Positions 1 to 11,580 of a stretch of 47,455 bases of DNA are shown piece after piece. Position 1 is the stretch's first letter. Every line of letters starts with the position of its first letter. The notes under the pieces were generated by a model. That model ran no database searches. It was not told the DNA's origin and saw only the letters and a list, made by a program, of their open reading frames with translations. The stretch is from Paulinella micropora (Eukaryota; Cercozoa; Imbricatea; Euglyphida): positions 275,535 through 322,989 of the forward strand of contig BJOX01000339.1 in NCBI GenBank assembly GCA_009731375.1, in the 5' to 3' direction. Position numbers and translations under genes: made by a program.

Positions 1-660
<660 letters not shown>

Positions 661-691
661 CCTTCCTTCCTTTCTTTCTCGCTTCTCTCTC

Positions 692-757
<66 letters not shown>

Positions 758-1776
758 CTCTCTCTCTCCCCCCCCCCCCCCCCCCCCCCCCCNNNNNNNN
801 NNNNNNNNNNNNNNNNNNNNNNNNNNNNNNNNNNNNNNNNNNNNNNNNNNNNNNNNNNNNNNNNNNNNNNNNNNNNNNNNNNNNNNNNNNNNNNNNNNNN
901 NNNNNNNNNNNNNNNNNNNNNNNNNNNNNNNNNNNNNNNNNNNNNNNNNNNNNNNNNNNNNNNNNNNNNNNNNNNNNNNNNNNNNNNNNNNNNNNNNNNN
1001 NNNNNNNNNNNNNNNNNNNNNNNNNNNNNNNNNNNNNNNNNNNNNNNNNNNNNNNNNNNNNNNNNNNNNNNNNNNNNNNNNNNNNNNNNNNNNNNNNNNN
1101 NNNNNNNNNNNNNNNNNNNNNNNNNNNNNNNNNNNNNNNNNNNNNNNNNNNNNNNNNNNNNNNNNNNNNNNNNNNNNNNNNNNNNNNNNNNNNNNNNNNN
1201 NNNNNNNNNNNNNNNNNNNNNNNNNNNNNNNNNNNNNNNNNNNNNNNNNNNNNNNNNNNNNNNNNNNNNNNNNNNNNNNNNNNNNNNNNNNNNNNNNNNN
1301 NNNNNNNNNNNNNNNNNNNNNNNNNNNNNNNNNNNNNNNNNNNNNNNNNNNNNNNNNNNNNNNNNNNNNNNNNNNNNNNNNNNNNNNNNNNNNNNNNNNN
1401 NNNNNNNNNNNNNNNNNNNNNNNNNNNNNNNNNNNNNNNNNNNNNNNNNNNNNNNNNNNNNNNNNNNNNNNNNNNNNNNNNNNNNNNNNNNNNNNNNNNN
1501 NNNNNNNNNNNNNNNNNNNNNNNNNNNNNNNNNNNNNNNNNNNNNNNNNNNNNNNNNNNNNNNNNNNNNNNNNNNNNNNNNNNNNNNNNNNNNNNNNNNN
1601 NNNNNNNNNNNNNNNNNNNNNNNNNNNNNNNNNNNNNNNNNNNNNNNNNNNNNNNNNNNNNNNNNNNNNNNNNNNNNNNNNNNNNNNNNNNNNNNNNNNN
1701 NNNNNNNNNNNNNNNNNNNNNNNNNNNNNNNNNNNNNNNNNNNNNNNNNNCCCCCCCCCCCCCCCCCCCCCCCCCC
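661..1776. repeat. (CT)n and poly-C flanking a 958-base gap
   Basis: A CCTT/CT tract runs into poly-C, then N from 793 to 1750, then poly-C again. The gap is bounded by C on both sides, so it marks a homopolymer the assembly could not cross. Nothing can be annotated here. Confidence 0.95.
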
Positions 1777-1810
1777 TAATTTTCTTTCAATTTAATCAGT
1801 TAAATCTATA

Positions 1811-1857
1811 CGTATATATATATATATATGTTATATATATATACATATATATATATG

Positions 1858-1891
<34 letters not shown>

Positions 1892-2217
1892 TGAATGTAT
1901 GAATGTATGTATGTATTGTATTGTATTGTATTGTATTGTATTGTATTGTATTGTATTGCATTGCATTGCCTTGCATTGCATTGCATCGCCTCGCCTCGCC
2001 TCGCCTTGCCTTGCCTTGCCTTGCCTGGCCTGGCCTGGCCTGGCATCGCCTGGCATTGCATGTATGTGTGTATGTGTGTATGTATGTATGTATGCATGTA
2101 TGCATGTATGTATGCATGTATGTGTGTATGTATGTTTGTGTGTATGTATGTATGTATGCATGTATGCATGTATGTATGTATGTATGTATGTATGTATGTA
2201 TGTATGTATATGTGTGT
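1811..2217. repeat. TA, GTAT and pentanucleotide repeats with a unit gradient
   Basis: (TA)n and (GTAT)n lead into a pentamer array at about 1914-2060. Its unit drifts step by step from TTGTA to TTGCA to TCGCC to TTGCC to CTGGC, then returns to (GTAT)n. No gene. Confidence 0.9.
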
Positions 2218-2227
2218 CCGTGGGCAG

Positions 2228-2255
2228 GTCCTCCACCTCGCTTCTCGCACGACCG
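2228..2255 (+). CDS. Gene A, candidate short exon
   Basis: Acceptor cag at 2225-2227 and donor gtcggc at 2256. In phase 1 to 2 it reads 'GPPPRFSHDR', and the last codon is completed by the first base of the next exon. Only 28 nt, so it rests on phase agreement alone. Confidence 0.4.
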
Positions 2256-2261
2256 GTCGGC

Positions 2262-2640
2262 CCGGCCGCCACTACTGCTGCACTACTGCCTTTTTGTCCC
2301 TCCCGCTGCCCCATTACTGCCTTTTTGTCCCTCCCGCTGCCCCATTACTGCGATTTTGTCCCTCCCATTGCCCCACTACTGCCGCACTGCTGCCTTTTTG
2401 TCCCCTCCCGCTGTCCCGCACTACTGCCCTTTTTTGGTCCCTCCACTGCCCCATTACTGCCTCTTTGTCCCTCTCACTGCCCCACTACTGTCTCTTGTCC
2501 CTCCCACTGCCTCACTACTGCTTTTCTGTCCCTCCCACTGCCTCACTACTGCCTTTCTGTCCCTTCCACTGCCTCACTACTGCCTTTCTGTGCCTCCAAC
2601 TGCCTCACTACTCCTCCCACTGCCTTACTGCTTCCCTCTT
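2262..2640 (+). repeat. ~30-bp minisatellite in gene A intron
   Basis: About a dozen diverged units of the form ccactgcctcactactgcct plus a ttgtccct linker fill the intron. All three frames stay open through much of it, so the long open frames here are repeat-driven, not coding. Confidence 0.85.
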
Positions 2641-2666
2641 TAACTCATGTATTTGTTTTACGTTAG

Positions 2667-2776
2667 GCCTGCAGCAGGCTTTCGAGCAGGAGGGCCGACC
2701 GGTCCAGATGACCGGCGGCCAAAGAGAAAGCGTAGCGACCAGGGAGGCAACTATGCTAAGAACACACCCGATGCAG
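2667..2776 (+). CDS. Gene A exon, basic/RG-rich
   Basis: Acceptor gttag|, donor |gtaaga. It starts by completing a codon and reads '[17 protein letters not shown]' then '[19 protein letters not shown]', ending in phase 1. The KRKR cluster could be a nuclear localisation signal (inference). The strong GTAAGA donor supports the 3' boundary. Confidence 0.7.
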
Positions 2777-3120
2777 GTAAGATGTGTGCTTGTTGGTTGG
2801 TTGGTTGGTTGGTTGGTTGCTTGGTTGGTTGGTTGCTTGGTTGGTCGGTTGCTTGGTTGGTTGGTTGCTTGGTTGGTTGCTTGGTTGGTTGCTTGGTTGG
2901 TTGGGTTGGGTTGGGTTGGGTTGGGTTTGGGTTGGTTGGTTGGTTGGTAATTTTCCCGCGTTTTCACACAAGTTTTCACAGTAGTTTCGCTGTCAAATTT
3001 AAAATGCAACATGTATTAGGTAGATACCAAGCAAGACAGCGTTTGGACCGACCGGGTATGCCTTCAGCTACGTTTAGATATCTATCTATCTATCTATATA
3101 TCTATCTAGCTATCTATCTA

Positions 3121-3178
<58 letters not shown>

Positions 3179-3385
3179 GATCTATCGATGTATCTATCTA
3201 TCTATCTATCTATCTACCTACCTACCTACCTATCTACCTACCTACCTACCCAACCTATCTATCTATCTATCTATCTATTTATCTATCTATCTTTCTATCT
3301 ATCTATCTATCTATCTGTCTGCCTACCTACCTACCTACCTACCTACCTAACCTACCTACCTACCTACCTACCTACCTATCTATCC

Positions 3386-3424
<39 letters not shown>

Positions 3425-3472
3425 CCGGAAACATACCCCATCTTCGCCTTCCTATCTATTTATCTATCTATA

Positions 3473-3510
<38 letters not shown>

Positions 3511-3567
3511 CCTGTCTCGTATTTTCGATCATATCGTTTTTTTTTTTTTTGTTTTTTTTTTCGATAG
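2777..3567 (+). repeat. Intron: (TTGG)n, TTGGG block, (TATC)n/(TACC)n
   Basis: TTGG repeats start within 20 bases of the donor, then a short TTGGG tract near 2900-2930. About 110 bases of ordinary sequence follow (2948-3075), then TATC/TACC arrays to a T-rich tract before the acceptor at 3566-3567. The ordinary part shows no coding potential. Confidence 0.85.
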
Positions 3568-3645
3568 GTGATGTGGCGGGCCGGCCGCCTGCCCGGCCTG
3601 ACCAGCGCGGGCCGGGGGGTCCTGCCAATGTCAATAGACAACGAG
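3568..3645 (+). CDS. Gene A exon, RG/PG-rich
   Basis: Preceded by a long T-rich tract and gatag|; donor |gtgatg. 78 nt, phase 1 to 1, reading 'GDVAGRPPARPDQRGPGG' then 'PANVNRQR'. Composition matches the neighbouring exons. Confidence 0.7.
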
Positions 3646-3722
3646 GTGATGAATAGATAGATGGATAGATAGATAGAATAAATAGATAGATAGGTAGGTA
3701 GGTAGGTAGGTAGGTAGGTAGG

Positions 3723-3804
<82 letters not shown>

Positions 3805-3856
3805 TAGATAGATAGCTAGCTAGATAGATAGGTAGGTAGGTAGGTAGGTAGGTAGG

Positions 3857-3892
<36 letters not shown>

Positions 3893-3935
3893 CAGACAGA
3901 TAGGACAGATAGACAGATAGACAGACAGATAGGAC

Positions 3936-4022
<87 letters not shown>

Positions 4023-4288
4023 GAGGTGTGAAGCCCGGCTAACCGCAACGATGTCTGTGTCTGTGTGTTGTATGTGTGTGTGTGTGTGTCTGTGTGTCTG
4101 TGTGTGTCTGTGTGTTGTATGTGTGTGTGTGTGTGTGTGTGTGTTGTCTGTGTGTTGTATATGTGTGTTGTGTGTGTATGTGTGTGTGTGTGTGTGTGTG
4201 CGTGTGTGTGTGTGTGTGTTGTGTTTATGTTTGTCTGTGTGGGTGATTGTGTTGTATGTATGTGTGTGTGTGTTTGTGTGTGTGTGTC

Positions 4289-4331
<43 letters not shown>

Positions 4332-4356
4332 ATGTTTGTGTGTGTGTGTGTGTGTG

Positions 4357-4409
<53 letters not shown>

Positions 4410-4499
4410 TGTTTATGTTTGTCTGTTTGGGTGACTGTGTTGTATGTATGTGTGTGTGTGTGTGTGTGTGTCTGTGCGTGTGTGTGTGTTTGTGTGTGT

Positions 4500-4535
<36 letters not shown>

Positions 4536-4807
4536 TTGTGTTTATGTCTGTCTGTGTGTGTGATTGTGTTGTATGTATGCGTGTGTGTGTCTGTGTGTCT
4601 GTTTATGTGTGTGTGTGTGTGTTTATGTCTGTCTGTGTGTGTGTGATTTGTGTTGCATGTATGTGTGTGTGTGTGTGTTTCTATGTGTATGTCTGTCTGC
4701 GTGTGATTTGTGTGTTGTATGTATGTGTATGCTTGTATCTCAACCATAGTGATATGAGACAACAGAGGGTGAGACACGTGCATACACATATATATATATA
4801 CATATAC

Positions 4808-4845
<38 letters not shown>

Positions 4846-4874
4846 CTATATCTGTCCGTGTGTGTGATTTGTGT

Positions 4875-4929
<55 letters not shown>

Positions 4930-5046
4930 ACGCAATCACACATACATGATAGGTAGGGACAAAACAGAGCCTATGGGGACACAAGGGAGGGGGGGGGGGG
5001 GGGGGGGNNNNNNNNNNGTATGTGTATGCATGTTTTTCGTTGAAAG
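3646..5046 (+). repeat. Intron: (GATA)n, (TG)n, (TA)n and a gap
   Basis: GATA/GGTA arrays begin at the donor and run to about 4020, followed by about 850 bases of TG-rich repeat with recurring 'gtgattgtgttgtatgtatg'-like units, then TA repeats. A partial copy of the next exon (4953-4989), poly-G and a 10-N gap (5008-5017) precede exon 5047. The (TG)n and (TA)n tracts are potential Z-DNA or slippage sites. Confidence 0.85.
4953..4989 (+). repeat. Partial duplicate of the next exon
   Basis: From gtagggacaaaacagagcct onward this repeats the start of exon 5047-5097, including the preceding AG, with a 3-base difference (aaa versus caac). It breaks off in poly-G at the 5008-5017 gap. It is either a real exon echo or an assembly duplicate at a contig end. 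Confidence 0.75.
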
Positions 5047-5097
5047 GTAGGGACAACAACAGAGCCTATGGGGACACAAGGGGGTCAGAGCGGCGAG
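5047..5097 (+). CDS. Gene A exon, 51 nt
   Basis: Using acceptor gaaag| at 5045-5046 it reads 'GRDNNRAYGDTRGSERR' in phase 1 to 1. The alternative acceptor four bases downstream gives a T/Q/G-rich reading that fits worse. Donor |gtctat leads straight into (CTAT)n. Confidence 0.65.
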
Positions 5098-5189
5098 GTC
5101 TATCTATCTATCTATCTATCTATCTATCCATCTATCTATCTATCTATCTCTACGTCCATGTACCTACCTATCCATCCCCCCCTCCCTCC

Positions 5190-5228
<39 letters not shown>

Positions 5229-5232
5229 ACAG
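5098..5232 (+). repeat. Short intron: (CTAT)n, (CT)n
   Basis: The donor gtctat is itself the first unit of the (CTAT)n array. A (CT)n tract precedes the catacag acceptor. Confidence 0.85.
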
Positions 5233-6037
5233 AGGGCGGGCGGCGCGCACCCGTCGAGACCGGCTCATCCGCGCGGGGTGGCCCCGGCGGCCCGGGTTAT
5301 CCGCGCGGTGGCGGACCGGTGCCACCACGAGACAGAAGATCCGGGCCGGCCGATCGCGGCACTGGCAGCAGCGTCACGGGAAATGACCGGGCGGAGCGAG
5401 GCAGCCAGGACAGGGACCGGCGGGGTAACTACCATAACCCGCCCGCGCAGGCGAAAAGGCAAGGAGTGGATCCGGACAGACGGGCCTATGGCGCCCCGGC
5501 TGGGTCGTACCCGCGGGAGGCAACGGGGCCGTTCAACAAGCCGCGGGACAAAAGCGGTGGCGGGGGTGGCGGGGGGCACCGGCCGCTGGACCGGAAGGGC
5601 AGCGGCGGTGGCGGTCCCAGCAGGGTGGGCGAGTTTGGACCCGGTGGGAGGAGGGATGGAGGGGCCGGCGGCGGGTATGCGCCGAGGCGGGAAGAAAGCG
5701 GTGAGCGGGGGGGCCGACGGCCTCCACAAGGCGGGCCAGGCCGCGCCGGCAACAGCGGCAGAGACTTCCGTGCGGCCCCTGCTCAGGGAGGAGGGATGGC
5801 CGGGGACAAACGGAACAGCGGGGGGTGGGTCGGCCGGGACAATGAGCGCGGTGGAGGTGGCGGTAGTGGCGGTGGCGGTGGCGGGGGTNNNNNNNNNNAG
5901 GTGGTGGCAGTGGTGGCGGTGGTGGTGGCGGGGGCGGCTCGCGCGATGAGCGGCGGGGTAGTTCCGGCGGCGGTGGCGGCGGGAACAACCGGGCCGGTGG
6001 GTCTAGCGGCGGGTATGGTCGGCCCCGGCTGCACTAG
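5233..6037 (+). CDS. Gene A terminal exon, RGG/poly-Gly protein C-terminus
   Basis: About 265 codons, GC-rich, in phase with exon 5047-5097. It opens 'EGGRRAPVETGSSARGGPGG' and contains many RG, RGG, GGG and DRR clusters, for example 'GNDRAERGSQDRDRRGNY' and 'GPFNKPRDKSGGGGGGGHR'. A 10-N gap (5889-5898) falls inside a GGC/GGT run. The frame before the gap continues only if the real gap length differs from ten: after the gap the plausible reading is another frame, 'SRDERRGSSGGGGGGNNRA' ending 'GGYGRPRLH' and the stop at 6035-6037. Arginines in such RGG tracts are typical methylation sites and RNA contacts (family knowledge). It has no similarity I can name. Confidence 0.8.
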
Positions 6038-6439
6038 GTGTGAGCTACCTATTTCTGCCTTATCTGCCATCGTCTATCTACTAGTCTCTGAAGAAGTTTG
6101 ATTATATTTGGCTCGTCTCCAATGTGGTCCCTAATATTCACATTGTCATCCTCAACATGGTTATGCCTATTCAGTACTCATATTACTGACGACATTCAAG
6201 TGGAAGAAAAAAATTAGTTTTTCGATTTGGTTGGAATTTTAATTTTGTGTCAGTTTTTCATTTTTGTGGCAAAAATTCAAATTTTCCAATTTAACTGTAA
6301 CATTTCGCGAAAATTTACTATATTTTGCGGACGAATATAGCAGTTAATTTGAAAAATTCAAATTTTCAACCAAAATCGAAATTCCAACCAAAATTAAAAT
6401 TCCAACCAAAATCGAAAAACTTTTTTTTTTTTTTTTTTT
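6038..6439 (+). other. 3' flank of gene A, AT-rich, short internal repeats
   Basis: Ordinary AT-rich sequence, probably 3' UTR and downstream. A unit 'ttccaaccaaaat' repeats around 6365-6415, and 6300-6360 contains a 'ttttgcggacgaatata' segment shared with 12715-12760. It ends in poly-T and a gap at 6440-6526. I see no clear polyadenylation signal. Confidence 0.6.
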
Positions 6440-7272
6440 NNNNNNNNNNNNNNNNNNNNNNNNNNNNNNNNNNNNNNNNNNNNNNNNNNNNNNNNNNNNN
6501 NNNNNNNNNNNNNNNNNNNNNNNNNNCGCCCCCCCTTTCCCCTTCAGAACTGTTGAACTTCTCTTTATCCCTGATTTTCACATTTCTTGTTTCACTTTCC
6601 CACTTTCCCACATTTCCCCTCCTTGTAGCCTGCTGCTCTACCCTTTGTTCACCCCTGCGATCGTTGTTGTTCGCATTCTTACTCTACGAAAAGCAAGCGT
6701 TCAAGTTCTTCAACTTAGTATTAATAATAAAACGTTCAGTAGAAAATTATTTATTAATATTAATATCAAATTGTTTGAACGTGTTCGTAATTTTATTATA
6801 TGATGGTTCCAAAACTAAGTTTTAGTCTTTGAGTCTCAGCAAGGGGGCAGCGGTGCCCCGGCAGATTAGAGGAATATCTTTCTGGAGGATTTATTAATAA
6901 TGTAGTTAGTCATACCGGCCCATCCCAAGGACAATTATCTCTTTTCCCCATATCTTTCAGAAATAGTTATTTAATTAACTTGAACAGGCCCCTACGGCCC
7001 GACCTCAGGCTTGTCTTTTTATTACGTGACAACTTGAAAGTTTCCGAATTTTTTTCCACAAGAAATCATGGTCCGGATTGTTGGCAGAGGGCAATGTGTT
7101 ACCGACTCTGAGACTAAATATTTAATAATATAACTTAGTAACTATCTAACGACTTGTAGAATGCGGAATACCTAACGTAGAAGGGACTCCGTACTCTCCA
7201 AGCCAAAGTAAACCGACAGACCGGAACATAGAGTAATGCAATTATATATCGGATGGGCCGGCACAATCCCCT

Positions 7273-7334
7273 GGCTGGTCTTAACTCGACTGTGCCCTCG
7301 TCAGGATGCGCGAGAAGTCGAGTTAAGACCAGCC
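7273..7334. other. Perfect 19-bp inverted repeat (hairpin)
   Basis: ggctggtcttaactcgact at 7273-7291 is exactly complementary to 7316-7334, with a 24-base loop holding a further 4-bp ctcg/cgag stem. Possible RNA hairpin, replication-related palindrome or remnant of a mobile element. Function unknown. Confidence 0.85.
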
Positions 7335-7715
7335 GAACCAAACCTGAATAAAATATGAAAATTATCTCGAGAGATAGTCACGAGTCTGTGACTTGACACT
7401 TCCCCTCTGATAAATTGCACAACCCGTGTTATCCTAAATTCACTCATCGTCCCCCCAACCTAGTGTGAGTCTATACTACCCCCCCAGATAGTTATTGATA
7501 AATTCCATGTTTGTCCGATTTGAGCCCATTGGTTCCGCATTATTCCCCAAATTCGAAATCCGATGCGCTTCTATTACTGCGTCAGAAGAAAAATTTTGCG
7601 TGAGACTAATCACGTAAATGTATCGCCCCATTTCTGCCGTCACGATAATCCTGCATAAGCCCTCTCGTGCAACATCTGAATCCATGAAAATTACCATGTA
7701 ACCAGGTGACGGTGG

Positions 7716-7825
7716 TAATTTGATCAATCCATTCACTTCCACTCGAACGTCGAAAATTGCCCGGGGACAAAACTAGTGGGAATTTGATCAATCAATCCAC
7801 TTCCACTCGAACGTCGAAAATTGCC
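7716..7825. repeat. ~61-bp direct tandem duplication
   Basis: The segment containing cttccactcgaacgtcgaaa and aattgcc occurs at 7716-7761 and again at 7777-7825 with few differences. A 'ccaggtgacg' match at 7702 and 7860 extends the same duplicated context. Confidence 0.85.
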
Positions 7826-7879
7826 ACGAATCGAAAAACCTTTTACCAAATTAAGGTTCCAGGTGACGCTGTAGTCCCG

Positions 7880-8108
7880 GCGTGTAGCCCTACCTACCTA
7901 CCCACCTACCTACCTACCCACCTACCCACCTACCCACCTACCTACCTACCTACCTGCTGTTATGATAGGGAGAGAGAGAGAGAGATAGAGAGAGACAGAG
8001 AGAGAGAGAGACAGAAAAGACATATCCGACGAAGGAACCTGACCGCTGCTCATGATTTCCTCTCTCTCTCTCTTTCTATCTATCTATCTATCTCTCTCTT
8101 TCCATCTA

Positions 8109-8181
<73 letters not shown>

Positions 8182-8241
8182 TCGAAGGAACCTGACCGCT
8201 GCAATCTCCTCTCTCTGTCTCTCTCTATCTATCTATCTATC

Positions 8242-8306
<65 letters not shown>

Positions 8307-8336
8307 CTCTCCGCTGAACTCCCTCACAATCTATCC

Positions 8337-8372
<36 letters not shown>

Positions 8373-8616
8373 GTCTATCTATCTATCTATCTATCTATCT
8401 ATCCATCTATCTATCTATCTATCCATCCATCTATCTATTCATCTTCCCGTCTCTTCTTCTTCTTCTTCTTCTTCTTCTTCTTCTTCTTCTTCTTCTTCTT
8501 CTCCTCCTCCTCCTCCTTCTCCTTCTCCTTCTACTTCTACTTCTTCTCCTTCTCCTTCTCCTTCTCTCTCTCTCTCTCTCTCTCTCCCTCTGAGGCTCTC
8601 CGCTACACTCCCTCGA

Positions 8617-8651
<35 letters not shown>

Positions 8652-9395
8652 ATATCCATCCATCTATCTATTCATCTTCTTCTTCTTCTTATTCTTCTTC
8701 TCCTCCTCCTCCTCCTCCTCCTCCTTTTCCTTCTCGTTCTCCTTCTTCTCCTCCTCCTTCTTCTCCTTCTCCTTCTCCCTTTCCTTCTCCCTTTCCTTCT
8801 CCTTTTCCTTCTCCTTCTCCTTCTCCTTCTCCTTCTTCTTCTTCTTCTTCTTCTTCTTCTTCTTCTTCTGCTTCTGCTTCTGCTTCTTCTTCTTCTTCTT
8901 CTTCTTCTTCTTCTTCTTCTTCGTCTTCTCCTTCTCCTTCTCCTTCTTCTTCTTCTTCTTCATCATCATCATCATCATCTTCTTCTTCTTCTTCTTCTTC
9001 TTCTTCTCCTGTTCCTCCTTCTCCTCCTTCTCCTCCTTCTTCTCCTCCTCCTCCTCCTTCTTCTTCTTCTTCTTCTTCTTCTTCTCCTTCTTCTCCTTCT
9101 CCTTCTCCTTCTCCTTCTTCTTCTTCTTCTTCTTCTTCTTCTTCTTCTTCTTCTTCTTCTTCTCTCTAGCCGCTGCCTCTCTCTCTCTCTCTCTCTCTCT
9201 CTCCCTAGCCAACCGCATCATAGACATACAAGACGGAGGAACCTCTCCCTTACAATCTCCTCGCTCCCACCTACTAACATCACACTACCTACCTATCTTC
9301 CTATCTATCTATCTATCTATCTATATAATATATCTATCTATCTATCTCTATATCTATATATCTATCTATCTATCTCTCTCTCTCTCTCTCTACAA
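7880..9395. repeat. Polypyrimidine/polypurine block with minisatellite islands
   Basis: TACC repeats, (GA)n, (CT)n, (TATC)n and about 700 bases of (CTT/CTC)n at 8450-9170. Islands recur: 'gaaggaacctgaccgctgc' at 8032 and 8183, and 'tgaggctctccgct' at 8301 and 8590. The Lys/Glu-rich minus-strand open frame at 8664-9227 is only the complement of (CTT)n. Confidence 0.9.
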
Positions 9396-11460
9396 GAACA
9401 TACATCAAAAGATGTTCATTCAAATGTCTGCAAAGTCGTTCCGAGCACGTAGTTTTGCAATGGGTACACCAACCATCACAAAAACTAGGGCCCGTACTTA
9501 ATCAATGCAAGCTTGATAGGCACTCAATCATACGCTGTCGTGAGATGGAGAGAGAGAGAGACAGAGAGAGAGAGAGTGAGAGAGAGAGAGAGAAAGTGAG
9601 AGAGAGGTAAATCTTGAGAGAGAGACATGTACAGAGAGAGAGAGAGAGATAGAGAGAGAGAGATCTTGAGAGATCTTGAGAGAAGGAAAGAAAAGAGAGA
9701 GATAGAGATAGAGAGAGAGATACTAGTACTAGAGAGAGAGTGTGTGAGAGTGTGCGTGTGTATGTGTGAGAGAGAGAGAGATGCATGACTAGTGAAAAAA
9801 TTCAAAAAATCCTTACGTGTATAAACTCTGATATTTGATGAATCACATGCACTCTTAGTAGAAAAGATTAAAAAGGCGGGGGAAAATCAAACAAATGATT
9901 TTTTAATGTTTTGAACACATTTGTTAAAATATTAAATTGTTTTTCCCACACTTCCTGACTCCTTTTCCTTATTTCTTATCGAGTGTATGTCCTTTTCATA
10001 ATTTCTCATTGCGGGCCTAACGTACAATTGAAACTTTCAAGGTATAATATTTTTTACCTTGAAATATTGAATTTTTTTCACTGTTTCAAGGTATAGAAAT
10101 CAATACATTGAGGTTTTTATCAATTTCAATGTATCTACCTTGATGCTGTTCAAGGTAAAGAAATCAATAACTTGAGACTTTTCATGATATAAATTGACAG
10201 TTTCGGGGTATACTTTGAATAAACCACTATGCTAAGAGGCCTAGGTGCCTGGTTATAATTAACTTGCTATCAAAAGCTTGCTTTGTGAAGTTTCTGACAT
10301 TGTGATAGCTATGGTATTCTCCGTAATGAGTCCTAGCAGATAGAACTTCTTTGAATTGCTGGGTTGTTTTTGTTTTGTTTCTTTTTGTAAATATTTAAAA
10401 AGATGAAATAAAATGAACTTGACATACATGTAGAAAAAGATAAGTGAAATATAATCAATTTATAGCGCTTAAAAGCACCTTCTTGGTTAGAAGAGCCACG
10501 TGTGTTTGTTGATGGTGAGGGAAAGTGTTCTACGAAGGGCAGTCTCAGCGGAGGTCTGCGGTGGTCGCAGCTGCAGCACACCAGCAAGCTTAAGGCGTTG
10601 GCCATGGGCTCTTAGTGGTTAAACGGTCGGTAGTCTATGTAGTGGTTTGGTGGCAGCTACGGTCTCGCTAGTCTTGGAGAGAGTTCTCAAGGCAGTTGTT
10701 CGAATCATGACTGTTTGCAAACTTCGCAAAAATCGCTCAGACTCCTGCTGCCGTTCTAGAAGTCACAAAAAAAAATGTGTTGTCGGAAAACAGTCAGCTT
10801 ACCGGTAAATGGATATTCTTGCTCCATTGTCCGGCCAATTCAGATTTAGCTTACGTCTTTTTCCGTATTTTACGGATTCGGAGAAGAAAACACAAAATAC
10901 GGTATAAAACAATCATCACCTCCAGGCCGGGCCGTCAAAAACCTCCTGACTTGATTTGGGAACACACAGTGTACCTACAGCACTGTAATGAGAGGAATGC
11001 AAATAATATAAGTACTAATATAAAAATCGTTATTGAGTGCCTCCCAGTCTCCTTGATACAATGTGTTACCTTCATGCTTTTTTTCCCCGATTTCTCTCCA
11101 GTTTTACCTGAATTTGATTGCTGTGTCAACGGTATGATTTCAGTCTGGAGATAGTGTGTCAATTCAACGCAACTCGAAACTCTCGAATTAAAGAAAAAGG
11201 AACATGCCACTTAAGCAGAGTGGGTTTTTGATATTAAGTTGTAAATTTTCAGTCCTTCGTCTTTCTGTGAGCAGCTCATTCCGCTTCTGCAGCGGGACTA
11301 GAGAGAGTTGAGAGCCATTCCTATACCTCAGTCTGTGTGTGCAAGTGTGCAACGTGTTCAACACATATACAAGCCATGGTAGCAAGTTGCAAGTTTACAT
11401 GAAACCAAGTAAACACTCCCATTTCTGCCTCTTGTGCGGCAGTTTTGGAATTCTGCGTAG
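9395..11460. other. Mostly unique AT-rich sequence, no supported gene
   Basis: Apart from a (GA)n block (9540-9785) this is ordinary sequence. Around 10020-10180 the words 'caaggta' and 'taccttg' recur in both orientations. Open frames of about 90-125 codons exist (for example 10777-11154 +) but show no recognisable motif, repeat or splice context. The promoter and first exon of gene B may lie here; I see no element that fixes them. Confidence 0.5.
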
Positions 11461-11540
11461 CAGATTTTCGAAAGACACTTGAACTTTTTGCCTCGAAGGG
11501 GCGACTAATGCCTTCCTCACCTGAACTCGGCGCTACCCAG
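11461..11540 (+). CDS. Possible first or early exon of gene B
   Basis: Two readings are possible. As an internal exon (acceptor gtag| at 11457-11460) it reads 'DFRKTLELFASKGRLMPSSP' followed by 'ELGATQ' to donor |gtgtgc. As a first exon, ATG at 11508 gives 'MPSSPELGATQ'. Both end in phase 0. The peptide resembles the S/P-rich style of gene B. A link to exon 12830 would need one 0-to-1 exon; a 16-nt candidate exists at 12136-12151. Confidence 0.3.
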
Positions 11541-11580
11541 GTGTGCTTGCCCTTCTTTTCCTTTTCTTTCTGTAAGTCAT

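Larger units (their letters stand above)
2228..6037 (+). other. Gene A (3' part): RGG-rich protein
   Basis: Five exons join in one frame: 2228-2255, 2667-2776, 3568-3645, 5047-5097 and 5233-6037. The product is dominated by R, G, P, D and N with many RG/RGG pairs, as in RNA-binding RGG proteins of ribonucleoprotein granules and nucleoli. No folded domain such as RRM, LSm or helicase is visible in this part, so the family cannot be named. The internal exons 3568-3645 and 5047-5097 are both phase 1 to phase 1 and exact multiples of three (78 and 51 nt), so they can be skipped without a frameshift. The 5' end is not recognised and may lie in the gap at 793-1750 or outside the window. The coding exons are clearly GC-richer than the introns. 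Confidence 0.72.
6527..7880. other. Unique intergenic sequence, no convincing gene
   Basis: About 1.35 kb of non-repetitive sequence. Only short open frames exist (for example an 88-codon one on the minus strand, 7476-7742) without recognisable motifs or splice support. It contains a strong hairpin (7273-7334) and a ~61-bp tandem duplication (7716-7825). Confidence 0.6.

Noticed and set aside
2893-2935. (TTGGG)n as an internal telomere repeat
   Set aside because: Only a few units within a TTGG array; most simply a slippage variant.
8664-9227. Lys/Glu-rich protein on the minus strand
   Set aside because: It is the complement of a (CTT/CTC)n array; no splice or start context.
10777-11154. 125-codon ORF
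   Set aside because: No motif, no compositional contrast with its surroundings, no splice or promoter evidence.
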